DNA from: Sulfurimonas sp.
Lineage (GTDB): Bacteria; Campylobacterota; Campylobacteria; Campylobacterales; Sulfurimonadaceae
Assembly (NCBI GenBank): GCA_026988735.1
Contig: JALSKR010000156.1
Coordinates: 1-14,554 of the forward strand
DNA length: 14,554 nucleotides
Direction of reading: 5' to 3'
Under the pieces are notes generated by a model, which was not told the DNA's origin, did no database searches, and saw only the letters and a program-made list of their open reading frames with translations. The translations under genes were made by a program, and so were the position numbers. Positions 1 through 5,284 of the stretch are shown here, piece after piece (the stretch's first letter is position 1; every line of letters starts with the position of its first letter).

Positions 1-569
1 GCATGTGCAAAATTCCCCATAGCTCCACTAACTTGACCAACTGCTATAACATCCATAGTCTGTTCAAGGTTTTCTAAATGACGTGCCATTTCATCATACC
101 AAACAGCTAACACAAGACCAAATGTTATAGGTTCTCCGTGTATACCGTGAGAACGTCCGACCATCAAAGTCATTTTATGTTCCATAGCACGTTTTTTGAT
201 AGACTCCATCATCATTTTTACATCTTTTATAATGAGCGAAAGAGAATCTTTCATTTGAAGAGCAACTGCTGTATCAATTGTATCTGAAGATGTCATTCCA
301 TAATGAAACCATCTGCTCTCTTCACCGAGAGATTCTGATACCGAAGTTGTAAAGGCTATAAGGTCATGTCGTGTTACAGCTTCTATCTCATCTATGCGTT
401 TGATGTCAAATTTTGCATTCTTAACAATTTTATCTGCATCTTCCTGAGGGATTTTTCCCAGTTTTGCCCAAGCTTTTACTACAGCTATTTCAACATCAAG
501 CCATGCCTGGTATTTTGCCTGGTATGTCCATTTTGATGCCATTTCTTCCCGTGAATATCTATCTACCAT
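1..569 (-). CDS. purB: Adenylosuccinate lyase, 5' part (cut by window edge)
   Basis: Adenylosuccinate lyase acts twice in purine synthesis: it splits SAICAR to AICAR, and adenylosuccinate to AMP, releasing fumarate each time in the cytoplasm. I translated the minus strand from ATG at 569 and found 189 open residues starting MVDRYSREEMASKWTYQAKY, typical of the family's N-terminus. The segment TRHDLIAF, the strand GMTSSDTIDTA (substrate-binding loop) and GRSHGIHGEP (the catalytic histidine region) follow in the expected order. About 40% of a usual 430-450 residue protein is visible, and the rest lies beyond base 1. AAGGA sits nine bases before the ATG and supports this start. It is divergent from the pseudouridine synthase gene. 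Identification is firm from sequence motifs, and activity is taken from the family. Confidence 0.96.
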   Translation of the reverse strand, partial: MVDRYSREEMASKWTYQAKYQAWLDVEIAVVKAWAKLGKIPQEDADKIVKNAKFDIKRIDEIEAVTRHDLIAFTTSVSESLGEESRWFHYGMTSSDTIDTAVALQMKDSLSLIIKDVKMMMESIKKRAMEHKMTLMVGRSHGIHGEPITFGLVLAVWYDEMARHLENLEQTMDVIAVGQVSGAMGNFAH

Positions 570-671
570 TATAGAGGTTCCTTATGATTGTTATCTTATG
601 TTTTTATGCTAGAATTCGCATAGATTAAAGTAGTTTATTTTACTCAAATATTCATTAAAGAGGATTGAAAT
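570..671. promoter_or_regulatory. Divergent promoter region between purB and the pseudouridine synthase gene
   Basis: This 102-base gap serves two divergent genes. For the plus-strand gene I see an extended -10, TATGCTAGAAT, with the hexamer TAGAAT at 610-615, and a Shine-Dalgarno AAAGAGGA at 657-664. An imperfect palindrome with arms TATGC (605-609) and GCATA (618-622) covers that -10 and could be an operator, but it is short and no regulator is known for it. No convincing -10 is visible for purB. There is no clear -35 on either side, as is common in Campylobacterota. Confidence 0.45.
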
Positions 672-1586
672 TTGCCATTCGTAAGAAAGAGAATGTTTGC
701 ACAAAAAAAACAAAAAGCATTTTTATATTTAATTCAAGAACTTGGATACACCCAAAAAGAGGCACAGCGTCTCATCGCAAAAGGCAGGCTTTTTGTCAAT
801 GACAAGCCAATGACAAGAACTGCCGGTGAAATTGAAGGTGAGTTTGAATTTATCTATTTTGAACCAATCACAAAAGGTCTGGAACCTACCTATGAAGAGG
901 AAGAATTTGTTGTTTTTGACAAGCCGAGCGGTGTCCTTATTCATCCCCAAAACAGATATACACCCTATTCTCTTATAGATGAATTAAAATATCAATATGG
1001 GCGTAATGCAAATATAACGCATAGAATTGATCAAGAAACAAGCGGACTTGTTTTATGTGCAAAAAACAAACAAAGCGAAAGAGACATCAAGATGATGTTT
1101 GAACAGCGGGATATGAAAAAAAAATATCTTGCATTCGTGCACGGTCACTTTGATAAAGAACTTACTGTTGAAGAGCCACTCTTAAGAGCAGAAGATGAAA
1201 GCGCGATTGTTCGTATGGTTGTAAAAGTAGATGAAAAAGGGAAAGCTTCCAAAACAGTTTTTAAACCAGTGGAATATTTTGAAAAACTAGATATGACACT
1301 TGTGGAGTGTCTGCCATATACCGGAAGACAGCATCAAATACGTGTACACTTGTTTCACGTGAAACATCCAATAGTCGGTGATCCTATTTATGGACAGAGT
1401 GAAGAGAATATTATTAAGTTTTTAGACAGAGAGTTGTCTGAAGATCAGAGAATAAAAAACAGTGGAGCAAAACGTTTATTGTTGCATGCGAGTGAACTTG
1501 CATTCCATTTATACGAGAAACCTTACAGTATAAAGAGCAAGGTGAATTTCTTAAAGATATGCTTATCAGATACTAATTACATGTAA
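672..1586 (+). CDS. RluA-family 23S rRNA/tRNA pseudouridine synthase
   Basis: It converts uridine to pseudouridine in structured RNA. The exact RNA position cannot be read from sequence. The 304-residue protein has an S4-like RNA-binding segment (about residues 17-48, ending in GRLFVNDKPM), then the catalytic domain. Motif HRIDQETSGL holds the catalytic aspartate D120, GRQHQIRVHL is at 218-227, and HPIVGDPIYG at 232-241, all diagnostic of the RluA/RluC/RluD group. The start is TTG at 672, seven bases after AAAGAGGA. An ATG at 693 is possible, but the upstream PFVRKR stretch looks genuine. A perfect parS site is embedded in codons 227-232, at the conserved R-V-H-L/H-P-I region, so one sequence carries both protein and ParB-binding information. 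The stop codon abuts a DnaA-box-like nonamer and lies in a TTACATGTAA palindrome. Confidence 0.93.
   Translation: MPFVRKRMFAQKKQKAFLYLIQELGYTQKEAQRLIAKGRLFVNDKPMTRTAGEIEGEFEFIYFEPITKGLEPTYEEEEFVVFDKPSGVLIHPQNRYTPYSLIDELKYQYGRNANITHRIDQETSGLVLCAKNKQSERDIKMMFEQRDMKKKYLAFVHGHFDKELTVEEPLLRAEDESAIVRMVVKVDEKGKASKTVFKPVEYFEKLDMTLVECLPYTGRQHQIRVHLFHVKHPIVGDPIYGQSEENIIKFLDRELSEDQRIKNSGAKRLLLHASELAFHLYEKPYSIKSKVNFLKICLSDTNYM
1351..1366. promoter_or_regulatory. parS (ParB-binding centromere site) inside a coding region
   Basis: The 16-bp sequence TGTTTCACGTGAAACA is a perfect palindrome and matches the widespread bacterial parS consensus TGTTNCACGTGAAACA. ParB (Spo0J) loads at such sites and spreads to form the partition complex, normally near the chromosome origin. 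It lies within the pseudouridine synthase gene (residues L227-H232). An identical copy is at 4647-4662. A chance 16-mer match in 14.5 kb, let alone two, is very unlikely. Confidence 0.9.
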
Positions 1587-1804
1587 TGTGAATAACTTTT
1601 TGACTCAAGAATAAATATTATTTTTATTTATGTGAATAATTTTTTAAAATCTCTTTAGAGCCCTTACTATAGGCTTTGAAAAGGATTTGTAAATTAATTT
1701 AAGCTAAAATTTACATAAATTATTTCTTAAATTTTGAGAAAATTTATAAATTTTTTAGCTATTGAATTATGTGATATTCACACTTTAGAACAATGTGTGA
1801 ATAC
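1587..1804. other. Cluster of four DnaA-box-like nonamers in AT-rich DNA; candidate oriC or DnaA-binding site
   Basis: Four nonamers with the core TTCAC are seen. Two are perfect TTATTCACA on the minus strand (1587-1595 and 1631-1639, exactly 44 bp apart, about four helical turns). A third is ATATTCACA on the plus strand (1774-1782), and a fourth is GTATTCACA on the minus strand (1796-1804). The last two face each other, 22 bp apart. Between the pairs, 1640-1770 is extremely AT-rich and could unwind. Published work on Campylobacterota origins gives TTCAC as the DnaA-box core (H. pylori box TCATTCACN). Flanking parS sites support an origin-proximal place. dnaA is not visible in the window, so this may be a separate origin or a titration site. 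The boxes are seen; origin function is inferred. Confidence 0.55.
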
Positions 1805-1964
1805 TACACATTCAGAAGAAATTTGCAAATTTTATTATGATTAAAATTTATTTTAAGATGAAATATATTTTTAAGATTAGTAGGGTATTATTACACTCAT
1901 AGACGGCCTCCCTGGTGTGTTGGTCGTCTGCTTTTCATGTTTTATATAATTTTTTGTTTACAGT
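1805..1964. other. Non-coding AT-rich stretch with a possible -10 at 1886-1891
   Basis: With the preceding cluster this makes a 378-base stretch without a main gene. The part 1805-1890 is almost pure A/T with no open frame of note. TATTAT at 1886-1891 could be a plus-strand -10 with a start near 1898, immediately before the hairpin at 1901-1929. I see no tRNA cloverleaf and no tmRNA or SRP RNA signature. Confidence 0.3.
1901..1929 (+). terminator. GC-rich hairpin followed by T-rich tail; terminator or tiny RNA
   Basis: The arms AGACGGCC (1901-1908) and GGTCGTCT (1922-1929) pair over eight positions with one G-U wobble, leaving a 13-base loop. On the plus strand the stem is followed by GCTTTTCATGTTTT, a broken T tract. 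On the minus strand the G-U pair becomes an A-C mismatch and no T run follows, so the plus strand is the likelier functional one. It is 315 bases past the nearest plus-strand gene, so it either ends a long 3' untranslated region or belongs to a short separate transcript. Confidence 0.4.
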
Positions 1965-2066
1965 CTACTCTTTTTCTTCTTTTGTTGCTGCCCATATAAA
2001 ACCACCAACGCCAATTGCAAAAACAAACACTAATAAAACTACTTCACTGATATCAACACTACTCAT
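1965..2066 (-). CDS. 33-residue single-span membrane protein
   Basis: I found this small gene by reading the minus strand. From ATG at 2066 to TAG at 1965 it encodes a short polar start (MSSVDISE), one hydrophobic helix VVLLVFVFAIGVGGFIWAA, and a charged tail (TKEEKE). This is the layout of a one-span inner-membrane microprotein, with the acidic/basic tail on one side. A Shine-Dalgarno AAGGA (2072-2076) lies five bases before the ATG, and a perfect TATAAT is at 2083-2088, so it has its own promoter. I do not recognise the family. Size and shape recall accessory subunits of respiratory oxidases or transporters, but no such partner is encoded nearby. It follows rlmN by 94 bases. The opposite strand also has an open frame here, but without such signals. 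Confidence 0.65.
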   Translation of the reverse strand: MSSVDISEVVLLVFVFAIGVGGFIWAATKEEKE

Positions 2067-2082
2067 AACTATCCTTGATTTT

Positions 2083-2088
2083 ATTATA
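2083..2088 (-). promoter_or_regulatory. -10 promoter element of the small membrane protein gene
   Basis: The minus strand reads TATAAT, a perfect consensus -10. Transcription would start near 2076, giving a leader of only about ten bases that begins with the Shine-Dalgarno AAGGA. The element lies at the edge of the dyad at 2087-2136, so a protein bound there could block it. Confidence 0.55.
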
Positions 2089-2136
2089 ACTGACCTTAGA
2101 CACTACAAGCTTATGTTTGGTGCCTAAGGACAGTTA
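2087..2136. repeat. Inverted repeat between rlmN and the small membrane protein gene
   Basis: The arms TAACTGACCTTAG (2087-2099) and CTAAGGACAGTTA (2124-2136) pair at 12 of 13 positions, with one central A-A mismatch and a 24-base spacer. Neither direction is followed by a T run, so it is a poor intrinsic terminator for rlmN. It overlaps the -10 of the small gene, which fits an operator or a paired binding site, or a stabilising 3' structure of the rlmN message. Confidence 0.5.
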
Positions 2137-2160
2137 AAATTATACTACTAGACTTGTTAT

Positions 2161-3234
2161 CTAACTGTTAATCTCATCCTGGTTTTTCTCTTTTAACTGT
2201 CCACATGCGGCACTGATATCTATGCCTTTGGAATCACGTATGGTAGAGAGTAAGCCATGGCTTATGAGGTATTCTTGAAAGCTAAGCATATCTTCGTGTG
2301 AGGGACGCTTATATGGCGTTCCAGGATAAGGATTAAAGTAAATGAGGTTTACCTTTGCCTTAATTCCACTCAGAAGCTTTACGAGTTTTTTTGCAGAGCC
2401 TAAATCATCATTCTTATTTTTAATAACAAGGTATTCAAACATAACACGCTTGCGTGTATCAATAGGAAAACGTTTTACCGCTTCTATAATTGAGTTGATG
2501 TTGTGTGCTTTATTCATCGGTATAAGTTCTGTACGCAGTTCATCATCAACCGCATGGAGTGATATGGCTATATGTACACCCAGATCCATTTGACCGAGCT
2601 TGTCTATTTTATTACTGAGACCACTTGTGCTGACTGTTTGTCTTTTTCCAGAGATGGCAAGTCCCTCTTCTTCTTTAAAAATTTCTATAGCCTGTGCAAG
2701 ATTTTCAAGGTTATCGAGAGGTTCCCCCATTCCCATATAGACAATATTTATTTTTCTGTTATGTCTGTGTTTGTTGTCACGTTTGAGTGTTACTACCTGC
2801 GCAACAATTTCTCCGGCCGTCAAATCACGGGTAAAACCGCCTTTGGCTGTCAAACAAAAAGTACAGCCGACTTTACAGCCAACCTGTGTGGAAACACATA
2901 TTGTATATTTCGCTTCTTGCGTTATTTCACCATTTTCATCAACTTGCTCATCTTTCATTTTAAGCCAGACTGCTTCGATTGTTTTGTCGTCTTGCAGCTG
3001 CAGAAGATATTTTATTGTACCGTCACTTGATTCTTCTTTTCGTACGATTTTCATGGGATTAATGGTATATTTTTCGTTCAGTTCTTCTTTTAATGCTTTT
3101 GGGATATTTTTCATTGCATCAAAATCCTGTACATACTGATGATACAGCCAACCGTATATCTGTTTGGCACGAAAAGAAGGTTTGACTAACGTTGTGAGTT
3201 CTTTTTGTGTGAAGTCATATAAAGAAGGTTTCAT
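2161..3234 (-). CDS. rlmN: Dual-specificity 23S rRNA/tRNA adenine C2-methyltransferase RlmN
   Basis: RlmN is a radical-SAM enzyme that methylates C2 of A2503 in 23S rRNA and A37 in some tRNAs, affecting the peptidyl-transfer centre and accuracy. The 357 residues are of normal length. The iron-sulfur motif CKVGCTFC gives ligands C120, C124 and C127. C113 (in ICVSTQ) and C344 (in SAACGQL) match the two catalytic cysteines, the second of which carries the methyl group in the known mechanism. GMGEPL at 168-173 is the SAM-binding motif. It is the last gene of hisF-phosphorylase-rlmN. Its ATG overlaps the upstream stop codon as ATGA, implying translational coupling. In C. jejuni rlmN lies close to ksgA and rnj, as it does here. 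Confidence 0.96.
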   Translation of the reverse strand: MKPSLYDFTQKELTTLVKPSFRAKQIYGWLYHQYVQDFDAMKNIPKALKEELNEKYTINPMKIVRKEESSDGTIKYLLQLQDDKTIEAVWLKMKDEQVDENGEITQEAKYTICVSTQVGCKVGCTFCLTAKGGFTRDLTAGEIVAQVVTLKRDNKHRHNRKINIVYMGMGEPLDNLENLAQAIEIFKEEEGLAISGKRQTVSTSGLSNKIDKLGQMDLGVHIAISLHAVDDELRTELIPMNKAHNINSIIEAVKRFPIDTRKRVMFEYLVIKNKNDDLGSAKKLVKLLSGIKAKVNLIYFNPYPGTPYKRPSHEDMLSFQEYLISHGLLSTIRDSKGIDISAACGQLKEKNQDEINS

Positions 3235-3773
3235 TTTGCTGTTAGCTCTGCTATACGCTTTTTGACATGCTCTTCAAGGAGTTCTCTTGCTCTGGATTGA
3301 TTTTTGAGAAAATCTTCATGAGCCTGTTTGTTAGTATAGTTTGTTATACAAAACACACCGCCTGCAGGTATATTAAACTCCTGGGCAATGCGCAACACTG
3401 AGAAAAATTCCATATTTTCTATGCCAACACCAAGCTTTAAAAAGTTTTTTGTTAATGTTTCGTTTGTAGATATATAGTTTGATGAGTTGACAACAATGTC
3501 TTTTTTATTGGTAGTATTTGTTGTAACAACATTATCAAGAGGTGTGTAGGCATCATTGCTCAAAAAAGCAAGTTCAATATTTGCAGCTGTTTTTGATTCT
3601 ACAATGTCAAATATCTTTTTTTCACCGTAACTTCCTGCTGTCCCTACAAAAAGTAAAAATTCCGGTTTGTCAAAAAGGCAAAGCCGTGTAAGATTCATGG
3701 CTGTTTCAATCAATCCCACTCCCATAGGTGTTGCAAAAGAAAATGTTTCGTTGTTTCCTGCACATATTATCAT
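3231..3773 (-). CDS. Short purine nucleoside phosphorylase / MTA-SAH nucleosidase-like protein
   Basis: The 180-residue protein belongs to the PNP/UDP phosphorylase superfamily, which cleaves the glycosidic bond of purine nucleosides or methylthioadenosine. Visible family marks are the phosphate-site-like strand LFVGTAGSYG (41-50) and the ribose-binding ENMEFFSVLRIA (119-130) with E122. The segment CITNYTNKQAH (142-152) aligns with the nucleosidase region that normally carries the catalytic Ser-Asp, but here it is Thr-Asn (N145). It is about 50 residues shorter than MTA/SAH nucleosidase, and its N-terminus begins in the core fold. It starts three bases after the hisF stop, with AAGG inside hisF as ribosome site, and couples to rlmN by ATGA. 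Substrate is unknown: phosphorylase, hydrolase or a non-catalytic binder are all possible. Confidence 0.75.
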   Translation of the reverse strand: MIICAGNNETFSFATPMGVGLIETAMNLTRLCLFDKPEFLLFVGTAGSYGEKKIFDIVESKTAANIELAFLSNDAYTPLDNVVTTNTTNKKDIVVNSSNYISTNETLTKNFLKLGVGIENMEFFSVLRIAQEFNIPAGGVFCITNYTNKQAHEDFLKNQSRARELLEEHVKKRIAELTAK

Positions 3774-3776
3774 TGT

Positions 3777-4535
3777 TTAAAGCCTTACCGGAATGTTTTG
3801 TTCATGTAAATAATGTTTTAAGTCCATAATATCTATCTCTTTATAGTGAAATATAGAAGCGGCAAGTGCAGCATCTGCACCGTGTTCAAAAGCCTCTTTT
3901 ATATGTTGCATTGTTCCTGCTCCACCGCTTGCAATAACAGGTACATGTACCGCACGGCTGATTTGCTCTGTGATAGTAAGCTCAAAACCTGCTTTTGTTC
4001 CGTCTGCATCCATAGAGGTCAGTAAAATTTCTCCGCTTCCCCGATCTACAACCTCTTTCGCCCACTCTACTGCATTTATACCGGTATCTACACGTCCGCC
4101 ATTCAGGTAAACATTGTATCTGTCTCCTGTTTTTTTCACATCAATTGCAGTTACAATGCACTGTGATCCAAAACGTTTGGCACCCTCGTTTATCAATTCG
4201 GGTCTTTTTATAGCAGCGGAATTGACACTTACTTTATCACAGCCGACATTTAAGAGTTTGTAAATATCGTCAAGCTTGCGAATACCTCCGCCTACTGTTA
4301 ACGGTATAAATATTTCTCGTGCTACCTGGGCTACTATATCTACTATAGTATCTCTGTTGTCAGATGAAGCGGTGATGTCCAAAAATGTAAGTTCATCTGC
4401 ACCCTCTTCATTGTATCTGCGGGCTACTTCAACAGGATCACCGGCATCTTTGAGTCCTACAAAATTGACGCCTTTGACAACACGTCCGTCTTTTACATCC
4501 AAGCATGGGATAATTCTTTTTGCAAAATAATTCAT
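3777..4535 (-). CDS. hisF: Imidazole glycerol phosphate synthase subunit HisF
   Basis: HisF is the cyclase half of the HisH-HisF enzyme. It uses ammonia from HisH to turn PRFAR into imidazole glycerol phosphate and AICAR in histidine synthesis. The TIM barrel is complete, with [19 protein letters not shown] at the N-terminus (catalytic D13), LTVGGGIR at 79-86, AIDVKK with the second catalytic D132, [10 protein letters not shown] at 172-181 and IASGGAG near residue 201. I chose ATG at 4535, giving 252 residues, the family length. The frame stays open for 26 codons upstream to 4613, but those residues are unlike HisF and come from the GC-rich island. A TATAAT lies only six bases before this ATG, so the message may be leaderless. 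No other his gene is present. Confidence 0.95.
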   Translation of the reverse strand: MNYFAKRIIPCLDVKDGRVVKGVNFVGLKDAGDPVEVARRYNEEGADELTFLDITASSDNRDTIVDIVAQVAREIFIPLTVGGGIRKLDDIYKLLNVGCDKVSVNSAAIKRPELINEGAKRFGSQCIVTAIDVKKTGDRYNVYLNGGRVDTGINAVEWAKEVVDRGSGEILLTSMDADGTKAGFELTITEQISRAVHVPVIASGGAGTMQHIKEAFEHGADAALAASIFHYKEIDIMDLKHYLHEQNIPVRL

Positions 4536-4541
4536 AGTGTA

Positions 4542-4547
4542 ATTATA
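4542..4547 (-). promoter_or_regulatory. -10 element of the hisF-phosphorylase-rlmN operon
   Basis: The minus strand reads TATAAT followed by TACACT and then the hisF ATG. With a usual 6-7 base discriminator, transcription would start at or next to the A of the ATG, which would make a leaderless message. No Shine-Dalgarno is placed at normal spacing, in keeping with this; the nearest AAGG is about 21 bases upstream. Confidence 0.5.
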
Positions 4548-4565
4548 TCTTGCTTGCCTTATAAT

Positions 4566-4613
4566 CTGGTAAGTCCTCGTCGGTCCTTCGGACATCGCCT
4601 GCGGTTCCAACAC
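4566..4613. repeat. GC-rich island with short dyads, REP-like
   Basis: In an AT-rich intergenic region this stretch is mostly G and C. It contains a small dyad GTCC-TTC-GGAC (within 4580-4595) next to further CG-rich blocks (CCTCGTCGG, ATCGCCTGCGG). Composition and structure are unlike both flanks and suggest a dispersed extragenic repeat, or a relic of one. There is a single copy in this window, so repetition cannot be shown here. It lies upstream of hisF and forms the spurious upstream extension of that frame. Confidence 0.35.
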
Positions 4614-4615
4614 TA

Positions 4616-4639
4616 AAAATGATGAGAAATCATCATTTT
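4616..4639. repeat. Perfect 10-bp hairpin with GAAA loop
   Basis: AAAATGATGA (4616-4625) and TCATCATTTT (4630-4639) are perfect complements around GAAA, a stable GNRA tetraloop when read as plus-strand RNA. On the minus strand the stem is followed by TTTTTAG, as in a weak terminator, but no minus gene lies upstream of it. It sits between the GC-rich island and parS, and may be part of one element with the island. Confidence 0.45.
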
Positions 4640-4646
4640 CTTAACG

Positions 4647-4662
4647 TGTTTCACGTGAAACA
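4647..4662. promoter_or_regulatory. parS (ParB-binding centromere site), intergenic
   Basis: TGTTTCACGTGAAACA again, identical to the copy at 1351-1366 and to the parS consensus. This one is in the divergent region between hisF and the CZB-like gene. The two copies are 3.3 kb apart and flank the DnaA-box cluster. Confidence 0.92.
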
Positions 4663-4707
4663 ATTTAGAATAATTATAATTTTATATTGCTTTAATATAG
4701 TTAGGAC

Positions 4708-4713
4708 TATAAT
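4708..4713 (+). promoter_or_regulatory. -10 element for the CZB-like gene
   Basis: TATAAT, a perfect consensus -10, ahead of a leader of roughly 22 bases and the Shine-Dalgarno AGGG (about 4733-4736). No clear -35 is seen. ParB bound at parS 45 bp upstream could influence this promoter. Confidence 0.5.
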
Positions 4714-4742
4714 CGTTTATTATATATTGAACAGGGATGTAG

Positions 4743-5213
4743 ATGAAGAAGGATGAGACATTAAAAAGTTTAGAGAATGCAGAAATAGAATTGACAAGAC
4801 TTGTGGAAACAGCCAAATCATTGATAGATGGAATAGATCCTGAAGACAGGGTTCTGCCAACTTCATCCAGAGAAACAAAATTCGGCCACTGGTTTTATAC
4901 CGATGGGCAAAAATTGAAAATACTCTCAAACAATCCGCTGGAGTGTATGAGTAATATTGAAGAGCTTCATAACAAACTGCATGAAAGATATCGTGAGATA
5001 TTTGACCTTTATTTTTCGGAAGAGAAAAAAGGCGGTTTTTTATCAAAGATATTTAAGCCAAAGCAGAAAGTATTGGCAGAGTCCGAATTGAAGCTTGTTA
5101 ACGAAAAGTATGCTGAAATGGAAAAAACAGCGGAAGAACTTTTAGCAGAAATAGCAAGACTGCAAAGACGATTAGTGGCTGTTTCAGAAGAAAAAATCAA
5201 TGCTTTAGTATAA
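4743..5213 (+). CDS. Degenerate CZB (chemoreceptor zinc-binding)-like coiled-coil protein
   Basis: A 156-residue soluble protein of uncertain role. Residues 1-95 resemble a CZB domain, the four-helix module that binds zinc with three His and one Cys in chemoreceptors and diguanylate cyclases. TKFGHWFYTDGQKL (45-58) aligns with the family's C-R-L-G-K-W-Y motif, and HNKLH (76-80) keeps the last His-x3-His pair. However, the cysteine position is T45, and I see no histidine in the first helix, so the normal site is incomplete. A basic linker (residues 94-110, with FLSKIFKPKQK) leads to a heptad-like C-terminal coiled coil (112-150). It has its own promoter and ends at tandem hairpins before ksgA. 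It could be a sensor, a scaffold or merely a helical look-alike. As I recall, a small unknown gene also lies between rlmN and ksgA in C. jejuni. Confidence 0.7.
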   Translation: MKKDETLKSLENAEIELTRLVETAKSLIDGIDPEDRVLPTSSRETKFGHWFYTDGQKLKILSNNPLECMSNIEELHNKLHERYREIFDLYFSEEKKGGFLSKIFKPKQKVLAESELKLVNEKYAEMEKTAEELLAEIARLQRRLVAVSEEKINALV

Positions 5214-5274
5214 AACAGAACAAAAAAATTCAATTTTTTTCTTCTGTTACCTTTTTGTAAGTAAAAAAAAGGTA
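5214..5274. terminator. Two adjoining A/T-rich hairpins, possible bidirectional terminator
   Basis: The first structure pairs AACAGAA (5214-5220) with TTCTGTT (5242-5248), then after a C-C mismatch seven A (5222-5228) with seven T (5234-5240). The second pairs TACCTTTTT (5248-5256) with AAAAAGGTA (5266-5274). They start right after the CZB-like stop codon and end 10 bases before ksgA. The A-stem-T design resembles a terminator, but GC content is low, so strength is uncertain. Confidence 0.4.
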
Positions 5275-5284
5275 GTATATTGCC

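Noticed and set aside
1770..1782. CRP/FNR-like palindrome TGTGATATTCACA
   Set aside because: The half sites are only three bases apart; CRP needs six, and the right half fits the DnaA-box core TTCAC together with three neighbouring boxes.
1871..1895. DnaA-trio-like run of TAG triplets near the box cluster
   Set aside because: Only two TAG units, about 75 bases from the nearest box and without the expected box-GC-trio order.
1587..1964. A tRNA, tmRNA or SRP RNA in the long non-coding gap
   Set aside because: No cloverleaf, no CCA-end acceptor stem and no known RNA motif; apart from the hairpin at 1901-1929 it is too A/T-rich for such genes.
1915..2127. A 70-codon open frame on the plus strand
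   Set aside because: No ribosome site, its start lies in the loop of the hairpin at 1901-1929, composition is not protein-like, and it is antisense to the better supported 33-residue membrane protein gene.
4536..4613. 26-codon N-terminal extension of HisF
   Set aside because: The residues do not resemble HisF, they come from the GC-rich island, the operon's -10 lies inside the extension, and ATG at 4535 gives the family length of 252.
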